Source: DATJHM01 sp035493895 (lineage in GTDB: Bacteria; Chloroflexota; Ktedonobacteria; Ktedonobacterales; Ktedonobacteraceae). Taken from it: 5,450 nt of DNA. The notes below the pieces were generated by a model. That model was not told where the DNA came from and searched no databases. It saw nothing but the letters and a program-made list of their open reading frames with translations. The stretch covers positions 1 through 5,450 of the forward strand of contig DATJHM010000276.1 of NCBI GenBank assembly GCA_035493895.1, given 5' to 3'. Of the stretch, positions 1 to 5,375 are shown one piece after another. Both the position numbers and the translations under genes were made by a program. The stretch's first letter is position 1. Each line of letters opens with the position of its first letter.

Positions 1-81
1 GAAAACAGGGGGCAAATCCTCACATTTTTCGGCCCCTCAAGCTCGCCAGAAAAATCGTCTAAAAAAAACCTACCCTTGCAA
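1..81 (-). mobile_element. MITE-like element, copy A, cut by the window edge
   Basis: The reverse complement of this stretch matches the first 80 or so bases of the complete element at 312-433, with about three substitutions and one single-base length difference in the T-run. It ends at the same terminal inverted repeat (…CCTACCCTTGCAA, ending at 81). The other end lies before position 1, so the element is seen only in part. It is inverted relative to copy B and carries no reading frame. The flank after its end starts ACAAGC, the same six bases that begin the direct repeat flanking copy B, so either the two copies share a target preference or their flanks are related. Confidence 0.75.
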
Positions 82-82
82 A

Positions 83-277
83 CAAGCACGATCCCTACCT
101 CAGCCTTTCTTCGAGGATGGGGACCATCGGCGCCCCCTTGCCAAAGACGAGACGAGCCGCAAAACACCACAGGTAGGGACCGGGCTTTATGCCGGTCCGC
201 GGCCCCCACCGGCCCTCTTGAAGGTCTCAGCTCTTCTTAGGTTGATGCGTATTCGTCGATGGGCACCGGGTTACAGG
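83..277. repeat. REP-like palindromic intergenic block
   Basis: No gene is credible in this stretch between the two element copies. It holds an imperfect inverted repeat (89-100 CGATCCCTACCT against 171-182 AGGTAGGGACCG, 11 of 12 matching). A hairpin, GGACCGG / CCGGTCC (177-183 with 192-198, loop 184-191), overlaps its right arm. There is also a small GATGG/CCATC hairpin (116-120 with 124-128). A GTAGGG core next to a GC-rich palindrome resembles dispersed intergenic repeats common in Chloroflexota and Cyanobacteria genomes. That family link is from memory and needs a genome-wide copy count. Confidence 0.45.
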
Positions 278-295
278 CTTATTTACGTGACATTG
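278..295. repeat. 18-bp direct repeat, copy of the rsmD 3' end
   Basis: CTTATTTACGTGACATTG is identical to 471-488. The second copy encodes, on the minus strand, the last codons of rsmD (Met-Ser-Arg-Lys-stop). The first copy lies outside the gene. Matching stops exactly at both edges, as expected for a target-site or slippage duplication. The two copies are 193 bp apart and enclose the complete MITE-like element with its own flanking repeats. Confidence 0.8.
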
Positions 296-298
296 CAG

Positions 299-311
299 AC
301 AAGCGGCGACT
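299..311. repeat. Left flanking direct repeat (target duplication) of MITE copy B
   Basis: ACAAGCGGCGACT here is repeated exactly at 434-446, directly abutting the two ends of the 122-bp element. The last base could equally belong to the inverted repeat, so the duplication is 12 or 13 bp. An exact direct repeat outside perfect inverted termini is the hallmark of a transposed element. Confidence 0.8.
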
Positions 312-433
312 TTGCAAGGGTAGGTTTTTTCAGACGATTTTTCTGGCGAGCTTGAGGGGCCGAAAAATGTGGGGGTTTGCCCCCTGTTTTCGCCCACAAA
401 TCTAGCTCAATTTCAAAAAACCTACCCTTGCAA
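312..433 (+). mobile_element. Complete 122-bp MITE-like element, copy B
   Basis: The ends are perfect 19-bp inverted repeats: TTGCAAGGGTAGGTTTTTT at 312-330 and its reverse complement at 415-433. They are flanked by a 13-bp direct repeat (299-311 and 434-446). The interior has no reading frame of note, so the element is non-autonomous and would need a transposase supplied elsewhere. It contains a GC hairpin (371-384) that on the minus strand is followed by a T-run. A second, inverted copy lies at 1-81. The duplication is long for most insertion-sequence families, although some IS4-type families make duplications near this size. The parent family cannot be assigned from this window. Confidence 0.8.
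363..384 (-). terminator. Possible rho-independent terminator of rsmD, carried by the MITE
   Basis: Read on the minus strand, GGGGG-CAAA-CCCCC (384-371) forms a tight five-pair GC hairpin. It is followed after three bases by five T residues (367-363). It lies about 90 nt after the rsmD stop codon in the correct orientation. The equivalent hairpin in copy A (8-21) keeps all five pairs through two G-U wobbles, so the structure is retained despite base changes. The stem is short and the T-run is short, so termination strength is uncertain. Confidence 0.4.
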
Positions 434-446
434 ACAAGCGGCGACT
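434..446. repeat. Right flanking direct repeat (target duplication) of MITE copy B
   Basis: ACAAGCGGCGACT is identical to 299-311 and abuts the right inverted terminus. Removing one copy together with the element would leave about 40 bp between the two 18-bp rsmD-end repeats, which suggests the element inserted into a region that was already duplicated. Confidence 0.8.
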
Positions 447-470
447 CTACGGGATTAATCGGAGATTCCC

Positions 471-488
471 CTTATTTACGTGACATTG
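471..488. repeat. 18-bp direct repeat, in-gene copy at the rsmD stop codon
   Basis: This is the partner of 278-295. It covers the last codons and stop (472-474) of rsmD plus one base beyond. Because the whole repeat includes the stop, the duplication did not alter the encoded C-terminus as it stands now. Confidence 0.8.
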
Positions 489-1140
489 ACCCCTCACTCC
501 CTGCATCCTCGGGCTCTTCGACGGTACTCTCTCTGGTGCGATAAAACATGAGTAATGTGCTTCCATACCGCCGCTCGTCGCTCAGTACCAGACGTTCACA
601 CTGGATAGCAGCAACCCCCGCTCGTTCTTTTGGATGGATCTGGACAATGACAAGGCCAGGATCGGCAAGCAACGTCGAGCTATCAATCAGTGCCAGCGCT
701 TTGGCCGCCATCTCCATATATTGCGGCGGTGCAACATAAATAATATCGTAACTGCGTTGCCGACTGCCGCCAATAAAGGCTGACTTCTGCGGTTTGCTCT
801 GCTCAATTGGTTGTGGCTGATAGTTCTGCAAGAATTTGAAGGAGTCGCCATGCAGGGTTTCGGCCCGGTCTGCCAGCCTGGTAATCGCCAGATTCTCGCG
901 CAACAATTTCAGGACCGGATAATTCATTTCGATAAAAGTCGCCTGAGTAGCACCACGGCTGAGCGCTTCGATCCCCACGCTACCAGTACCGCCAAATAAA
1001 TCCAGAAAACGAGCCTCGTCGACTTCGTCTGCCAGAATATCAAACAGAGCAGTCTTCACACGATCAATAATCGGCCTCGTCCCCATCGTCTTTGGTGCTT
1101 TCAGCTTCCGTCCCTTGGCCTCACCTGTGACAACGCGCAT
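472..1140 (-). CDS. rsmD: 16S rRNA (guanine(966)-N(2))-methyltransferase RsmD
   Basis: This 222-residue cytoplasmic enzyme of the RsmD family uses S-adenosylmethionine to methylate N2 of G966 (E. coli numbering) in helix 31 of 16S rRNA during small-subunit assembly. Visible signatures are the family N-terminus MRVVTGEAKGRKLKAP and TRP-x2-DRVK-x-ALF (residues 21-33), motif I DLFGGTGSVGIEALSRG (47-63), and an acidic residue ending the next strand (E71). The catalytic-loop motif is APPQY (137-141) where the family usually has D/N-PP-F/Y. About 20 extra residues rich in Q, P and S (roughly 107-130) precede it, which makes the protein longer than the usual 180-200. The ATG start has an AAGGA Shine-Dalgarno sequence at 1150-1146, 5 nt upstream, beside the stop codon of the preceding gene. 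It is the second gene of a two-gene unit with a 2-nt gap. The C-terminal acidic, Ser-rich tail ends inside an 18-bp repeat. The assignment is firm; activity with Ala in the motif is less certain. Confidence 0.92.
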   Translation of the reverse strand: MRVVTGEAKGRKLKAPKTMGTRPIIDRVKTALFDILADEVDEARFLDLFGGTGSVGIEALSRGATQATFIEMNYPVLKLLRENLAITRLADRAETLHGDSFKFLQNYQPQPIEQSKPQKSAFIGGSRQRSYDIIYVAPPQYMEMAAKALALIDSSTLLADPGLVIVQIHPKERAGVAAIQCERLVLSDERRYGSTLLMFYRTRESTVEEPEDAGSEGSMSRK

Positions 1141-1142
1141 AC

Positions 1143-2282
1143 TTATCCTTCTTCCTCAAATACCTTCAAAATATCTTCTACCTCATTCACAAAATCATCT
1201 TCTTTGGCCCAGGAGATCAGCCTCTCAGCCTGATCGACTTTGAGCTTCTTCACAGCATTTACGCGCCAGATGCCTTGAATTAAGGCCAGAAGCTGCTGGT
1301 CACTGATTTGTGTACTGATAAGTGTATTTAACACGGTCGTACGGCTGGCACTGACGACGGTCATACCACCGGACTCACGCAATCCTTTCACAATCTCGTG
1401 CGCGCGTGCGCGTTGCCGGTCAGTTAATTCGTGCGAGAAATCCAGATCATCCAGATCATCCAATAATTCATCGTTTTCGTCAGGCTCGCGCTCTTCCTCA
1501 TCAAAGCCAACAGGTCTGCTTTCACTGCCGTTACGCATCACGCCGCCAGGCTCGCGCACTGGGTAGGACGGTGCGGGTATGACCGGGGAACCCGAACTGG
1601 TCGCGGGTCGCGAAGCTGGTACCAGCGTCTCTCGCACCTCACGTATCGGCTGTGTCGTTTGTCCTGCACCATTGCCACTCTCCTGCTGGACAATTTGCTG
1701 CAAGCGCTCTAACTCTTTACGCAGATTAATGCCCGAGAGCGATTTTACGCCCAGCTTACTCATCGCCTGCTTTGAGTCCAACCCCAGATTCTCACCAACG
1801 ATCTTGACAAACTGCGGTATGGTCAGGTTGTTGGGTACATCCCCGGTGCTGAATGGCATACTTGCGCCGACCGGTTGCCGCACAGGTGTGTCATTGCGCT
1901 GAGCTGCTGGCTCCGCCGGTTGTTGCTCTCGCGTGCGTGGAGGCGCGGGTTGCTCAGTAGTCTGAAGAGCAGGCGCGGAGGCTGGTCGTGGGGATGGGGG
2001 AACTGCGCCCGGTGCTCTGCTATTCTGTCCAGAAGGACTCGAAGCCGCTGGCGTCTGGCCGCGAATGACCTGGGTAGCAATTTTCTCTACATGGCTTGAG
2101 AGTTGCAACATGCCAGCTTCCGCTTCACGGAGGAGTTGCTCACGCTGCTCCTCGCTGGCCCCCAGAGGAACCGGTATACTCATTTCCACAGTTCGCGTAC
2201 GCCCACCCACGGTAAACTGTGTGGCATACCTTAACCACATATGGTCCCCTGAGCTATCTATCTTCTGCTTTGCATCGTCCAT
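1143..2282 (-). CDS. Conserved-looking protein of unknown function, co-operonic with rsmD
   Basis: I do not recognise a family. The 379-residue product has three structured parts joined by disordered linkers. Residues about 13-78 form a mixed beta/helical segment, with a strand-like TVGGRTRTVEMSIPV followed by an amphipathic helix. A Pro/Ala/Gln-rich linker runs about 79-147. A small helical block (152-200, starting LTIPQFVKIV) follows, then a second linker, an acidic stretch (259-282, with DELLDDLDDLD), and an all-helical C-terminal domain (285-376) ending with a VDQAERLISWAKEDDF segment. No signal peptide or membrane segment is seen, so it is probably cytoplasmic. A GTG at 2288 is in frame, but AGGAG (2292-2288) overlaps that GTG and sits 5 nt before the ATG at 2282, so the ATG is preferred. 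Its stop is 2 nt from the rsmD start, which implies translational coupling. A role in RNA or ribosome biology is only a guess from position. Confidence 0.85.
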   Translation of the reverse strand: MDDAKQKIDSSGDHMWLRYATQFTVGGRTRTVEMSIPVPLGASEEQREQLLREAEAGMLQLSSHVEKIATQVIRGQTPAASSPSGQNSRAPGAVPPSPRPASAPALQTTEQPAPPRTREQQPAEPAAQRNDTPVRQPVGASMPFSTGDVPNNLTIPQFVKIVGENLGLDSKQAMSKLGVKSLSGINLRKELERLQQIVQQESGNGAGQTTQPIREVRETLVPASRPATSSGSPVIPAPSYPVREPGGVMRNGSESRPVGFDEEEREPDENDELLDDLDDLDFSHELTDRQRARAHEIVKGLRESGGMTVVSASRTTVLNTLISTQISDQQLLALIQGIWRVNAVKKLKVDQAERLISWAKEDDFVNEVEDILKVFEEEG

Positions 2283-2287
2283 GCTCA

Positions 2288-2292
2288 CTCCT
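2288..2292 (-). promoter_or_regulatory. Ribosome binding site that decides the start of the unknown gene
   Basis: AGGAG on the minus strand ends where the upstream GTG candidate begins. Spacing is impossible for that GTG but ideal (5 nt) for the ATG at 2282-2280. This moves the start two codons downstream of the longest possible frame. Confidence 0.75.
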
Positions 2293-2339
2293 GCTTTCGG
2301 TCTCTTTCGTGTTGCCCTACCAATCCTGATCTTTCGTAC

Positions 2340-2348
2340 ATTATAACA
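2340..2348 (-). promoter_or_regulatory. Extended -10 promoter for the unknown gene-rsmD unit
   Basis: The minus strand reads TGTTATAAT, a perfect TATAAT with the TGn extension. A -35 box near 2363-2368 (ATGTCC) is poor, as is common for extended -10 promoters. Transcription would start near 2333, giving a leader of about 50 nt before the ATG at 2282. Confidence 0.65.
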
Positions 2349-2420
2349 AAAACGCCCTCATAGGACATCACTCTCGATGGGCCTGTTTCGCTACGCTGAA
2401 GTAATATAGGAATAGGCATC

Positions 2421-2449
2421 TTGCCAAACAAAGATTGGTAGTGTATGTT
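2421..2449 (+). promoter_or_regulatory. Possible promoter for the membrane protein-protease unit
   Basis: TTGCCA (2421-2426), a 17-bp spacer and TATGTT (2444-2449) fit a moderate housekeeping-sigma promoter. The leader would be about 125 nt. It lies in the 300-bp divergent intergenic region, back to back with the minus-strand promoter, so shared regulation is possible. Other AT-rich hexamers nearby could serve instead. Confidence 0.4.
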
Positions 2450-2506
2450 ACTATAAAGATATTCTTTCCACAAGGAAGTAGCGCGGCAACTGGCACGATA
2501 GCATCT

Positions 2507-2529
2507 AATATGCGTTTTCAATATGCGTT
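2507..2529. repeat. Two 10-bp direct repeats, 13-bp period, in the leader region
   Basis: AATATGCGTT occurs at 2507-2516 and again at 2520-2529, separated by TTC. It lies downstream of the possible plus-strand promoter and about 55 nt before the first gene of that unit. It could be a tandem operator or a chance duplication; no regulator is identified. Confidence 0.45.
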
Positions 2530-2582
2530 CCTAACACACTCTCCCGTGTTTCTGTACTGAACACATCTGAGAAAGTTGAGAT

Positions 2583-3245
2583 ATGAGACTTATGATAAGT
2601 AGCCCTTCACCAACTCAACAATCACCTGGCGAGTCGGAGCATGGCCCGGTAAAAAATACTCCGCTGAGGAAGAGGCCTGGTGAGACACCTACCGCCCGTT
2701 TCATCAAAGCAATTTTTCGCCCTATCCTCAAACTTATCTACTACACGCTTTCTGGTGTAGGACGCCACAAGCTGTTCTCTCTCGTTCTTATTCTACTCTT
2801 GCTCGCCAGTATCTCCGTTACCAGTTTCCTCTCTACCGGCTCATGGCCTCTTGGCGTCGGCAATGATCAGTTCAATTTTCATATCCACGGCGGTAGTGGA
2901 GGTGGTGAGGTAGTCAAAAACTGGCTCTACGCGCTACGTAGTGGAGACTCCAGCACACTGCAACTGCTCGATTCAGATATGTCTCAACCCATTGACGCCA
3001 CTACTTTAAGTCAATATATCAGCACGTTCGGTCAGACAAACGCTCGCACCTGGAAATCTATCACGGTCCTTAAAGCTTATAGCCAGGCTGATAGTACGGT
3101 GGATAGTTTTGTTGAAGTCGAGTTCTCCGCCAATGGCCCGGGAGGACCCACCAATGCAATGGTGATTTTTCATTTCGTGACCATGACTCAAGGTCGTGAC
3201 TATCTTTTAGGCGTTGATCCTGTAAGTAGTCGCAGAATGCAGTAG
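2583..3245 (+). CDS. Single-pass membrane protein with probable NTF2-like extracytoplasmic domain
   Basis: The 220-residue product starts with a polar, basic cytoplasmic segment (1-60), followed by one strong hydrophobic helix (about 64-82, with LVLILLLLASISV). A Gly-rich connector (about 91-107) leads to an external domain (108-215). That domain opens with a helix, VVKNWLYALRSGDSSTLQLL, in the style of DUF4878/NTF2-like proteins (a helix with 'ALRSGD' followed by beta strands). Later strands include VDSFVEVEFSA and AMVIFHFVTM. The fold call is by sequence style and is not certain. The positive residues before the helix predict N-in, C-out topology. The start is ATG with a weak upstream GAAAG; an in-frame ATG nine bases later is also possible. 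The protease gene begins 20 nt after the stop, so the two are probably co-transcribed and this protein may bind substrates or modulate the protease. That partnership is inference. Confidence 0.85.
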   Translation: MRLMISSPSPTQQSPGESEHGPVKNTPLRKRPGETPTARFIKAIFRPILKLIYYTLSGVGRHKLFSLVLILLLLASISVTSFLSTGSWPLGVGNDQFNFHIHGGSGGGEVVKNWLYALRSGDSSTLQLLDSDMSQPIDATTLSQYISTFGQTNARTWKSITVLKAYSQADSTVDSFVEVEFSANGPGGPTNAMVIFHFVTMTQGRDYLLGVDPVSSRRMQ

Positions 3246-3265
3246 TCAAAAAAGGGATAAATATC

Positions 3266-5197
3266 GTGGCTGACAAGGATTCAAACAAAAAACATAGCGA
3301 CCTGGATAAGTCTCTTGATCTTGGCATGGATCAATTTGGACGCTTTGTCAGGCTCCGCTGGATCTGGTTGCTCCTGGTTGTTATTATTGGCTGGTATTTT
3401 ATTGTCAATATGGTTCCGCAACTTACACCGCCATCACCAGGCTCGATCTTCACCTATGCGGTCCAGATCGTCTTCGCCATGTTCTACATAATGATACAGT
3501 TCGTGGCGCTGTTCTGGTTCCTGGGCCGTCCTCGCCTCTACTGGGTTATGCCAGGTGAGACGGGCGTGAGCTTCGATGACTATAAAGGCAACCCGGAAGT
3601 TCTGGAGGCGGCTCGTCGTATCGTGCGCCTGCTCCAGGGAACTCAAGAATTTAAAGATATGGGCGGTTCGGCGGTACGCGGTCTGCTCCTCTCAGGCGAT
3701 CCAGGTACTGGTAAGAGCTACCTGGCTCAATGTATGAGCACCGAGGCTGGTGTGCCCTTCGCGTATGCAAGTGCAGCAAGTTTCAAAGCGATGTTCATGG
3801 GCATGGATATACTGATGATCAAACGCCTCTATGGCAAGGCGCGACGTCTGGCTCGCGAGTACGGAGGCTGCGTGATCTTTATGGACGAGATCGATGCTAT
3901 TGGTGGCTCGCGCGGTGGACGCAATGGCACAATGGCGATGGGTGGCGGTATGATGGGTATGATGGGCAGCGGCACAGGTGGCCTGAATGAGCTACTGATG
4001 CAGATGGACCCGCCAAATATTGAGACCGGCTGGTTTAAGAAAGTGCTGCGCACGGTGGGACTCTACCACAGCCGCGTACAGAATGAGCCAGTTCTGACGG
4101 TTGGCGCAACCAATATCCCTGAGTCACTGGATGCCGCTCTGCTGCGTCCTGGCCGCTTTGATCGCAAAATCCATGTCGCACCTCCCACGGATAAGTATCG
4201 TCCCGAGGTCATTGAATACTACCTCAATAAGGTCAAGCATACATCCGACATCTCTGTTCAGGCTCTCTCACAGCGCCTGGTTCATTATACTCCGGTCGCA
4301 ATCAAGCACGTCATCAATGAAGCAGTCATCATCGCGCACTTCGACGGACGCGATCAGGTGACGTATAAGGATCTGATCGAAGCGCAAGATGTTCATGAAT
4401 ATGGCCTCCGCCAGTTGAGCGAACTCACGCCCATTGAACGCCGTCGTCTGGCTTACCACGAAGCAGGACATACCGTTGCCACTTACTATCTGCAAGATCG
4501 TTACTTCCCGGCATTCGTAACGCTGCATATGCATGGCGACCTTGCAGGCGCAGCGGCATTTGCCCACCCTCGTCCGAAAGAGACGATTATCACGCACAGC
4601 AAGGAAGACATACTTGCAGTTATTCAGGTCTCACTGGCTTCACGTGCATCTGAGGAACTCTTCTTGAATGTCAATCTGAGCGGCGTGACCGGCGACTTTG
4701 CCGAGGCTACAGCAGCAGCGGCAATGTACATTGGAGCCTTTGGCATGGATGGCACATTTGCGTCTTTCCTGCCCTCCCAACGCTACAACCTTGGCGGGGT
4801 TAATCTCTCCGCTGTGCCAAATCTGACCACACGCACGGAGGCATTGCTCCAATCGCAGTTCAAAGCCGTAAAACAGCTCCTCCAGCAGCATAGTGAGGCC
4901 GTCATTGCCATTGCAGAGGCTCTGATCGAGCACGAGGAACTGGTCACAGACGAGATTAAACGCCTGATCGATGAGGCCGATGCTCGCCAGGTGACGAAAA
5001 AGGTTATCTCCGAGTTTGAGCCGCTCTTGCTTGCAGATGGCAAAGCTGAGAATGGTCACACAGCAACAAATGGACACAGCAACGGCTACGCGTATAAGCC
5101 GCGTCCAGAGGGTGTGCTCAATGCTGATCTGGGATCTTTCCCCAGTGATCCGCAAACAAACATTCTCAGGAACGATAATCCGTCTCAGCCACAGTAG
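3266..5197 (+). CDS. FtsH-type membrane-anchored AAA+ ATPase / M41 zinc metalloprotease
   Basis: The 643-residue product belongs to the FtsH family, whose hexamers use ATP to unfold membrane and cytosolic proteins and feed them to a zinc peptidase. Two membrane helices (about 31-50 and 61-86) are joined by a loop of only about 10 residues, where classical FtsH has a periplasmic domain of some 70. The AAA module has Walker A GDPGTGKS (144-151), an aromatic pore motif MFMG (176-179), Walker B VIFMDEID (203-210), sensor-1 N283 and arginine fingers R297 and R300 in RPGRFDRK. A Gly/Met-rich insert (about 214-239) and a second insert (about 250-275) interrupt it. The peptidase has HEAGH (398-402) and D477 as the probable third zinc ligand, 75 residues after the second His, close to the E. 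coli spacing. A disordered tail follows 590. The start is GTG with AGGG 9 nt upstream. No catalytic residue appears missing. The divergent N-terminus makes it a paralogue rather than a clear orthologue of housekeeping ftsH, so no symbol is given. Confidence 0.93.
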   Translation: MADKDSNKKHSDLDKSLDLGMDQFGRFVRLRWIWLLLVVIIGWYFIVNMVPQLTPPSPGSIFTYAVQIVFAMFYIMIQFVALFWFLGRPRLYWVMPGETGVSFDDYKGNPEVLEAARRIVRLLQGTQEFKDMGGSAVRGLLLSGDPGTGKSYLAQCMSTEAGVPFAYASAASFKAMFMGMDILMIKRLYGKARRLAREYGGCVIFMDEIDAIGGSRGGRNGTMAMGGGMMGMMGSGTGGLNELLMQMDPPNIETGWFKKVLRTVGLYHSRVQNEPVLTVGATNIPESLDAALLRPGRFDRKIHVAPPTDKYRPEVIEYYLNKVKHTSDISVQALSQRLVHYTPVAIKHVINEAVIIAHFDGRDQVTYKDLIEAQDVHEYGLRQLSELTPIERRRLAYHEAGHTVATYYLQDRYFPAFVTLHMHGDLAGAAAFAHPRPKETIITHSKEDILAVIQVSLASRASEELFLNVNLSGVTGDFAEATAAAAMYIGAFGMDGTFASFLPSQRYNLGGVNLSAVPNLTTRTEALLQSQFKAVKQLLQQHSEAVIAIAEALIEHEELVTDEIKRLIDEADARQVTKKVISEFEPLLLADGKAENGHTATNGHSNGYAYKPRPEGVLNADLGSFPSDPQTNILRNDNPSQPQ

Positions 5198-5204
5198 TTC
5201 AATC

Positions 5205-5232
5205 GCAGGGGAGGGTGTACATCTTCCCCTGC
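5205..5232 (+). terminator. Hairpin terminator after the protease gene
   Basis: GCAGGGGA (5205-5212) pairs with TCCCCTGC (5225-5232). The stem continues inward by four more pairs, two of them G-U, to a GTAC tetraloop (5217-5220), for 12 pairs in all. A pyrimidine-rich but interrupted T stretch follows. It begins 7 nt after the stop codon. The stem is strong and the T-run is imperfect, so intrinsic termination is probable but not certain. Confidence 0.65.
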
Positions 5233-5347
5233 CCTTTCTCTGCTATCTCTTCATCCCTGCTAAAAACCGTTCTTCCGCATGTTCGCAACCACTCACCTCT
5301 TCTTCCAGGCGCTCTACAGCAAGAGGTACCAGATATATTCTCATTGC

Positions 5348-5375
5348 TTGACATTTCACTTATATCTGTTATCTT
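5348..5375 (+). promoter_or_regulatory. Promoter pointing out of the window
   Basis: A perfect TTGACA (5348-5353), a 16-bp spacer and TATCTT (5370-5375), preceded by TGT, give a good -35 and an extended -10. Transcription would start near 5382 and run to the window end, so the gene it serves lies at or beyond 5450. The 253-nt stretch after the protease gene holds otherwise only the terminator and no convincing gene on either strand. Confidence 0.6.

Noticed and set aside
449..470. GGGATT…ATTCCC stretch directly after rsmD as a possible terminator
   Set aside because: The pairing is broken by mismatches and no T-run follows on the minus strand; the hairpin in the MITE is a better candidate.
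1579..1902. 107-codon plus-strand frame opposite the unknown gene
   Set aside because: It is the complement of the Pro-rich linker coding sequence; the long frame follows from GC-rich codon bias.
2285..2521. 78-codon minus-strand frame in the divergent intergenic region
   Set aside because: It spans the extended -10 promoter and the ribosome binding site of the next gene, its composition does not look protein-like, and it has no good ribosome binding site.
2533..2550. AACAC/GTGTT hairpin before the membrane protein gene
   Set aside because: A five-pair stem with an eight-base loop is too weak to call a terminator or riboswitch.
4268..4597. 109-codon minus-strand frame opposite the HEAGH region
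   Set aside because: It is antisense to well-conserved protease sequence, with no start signal or domain.
4640..5155. 171-codon minus-strand frame inside the protease gene
   Set aside because: It lies wholly opposite a gene with clear M41 motifs, and its Cys/Arg/Leu-rich translation is typical of an antisense shadow.
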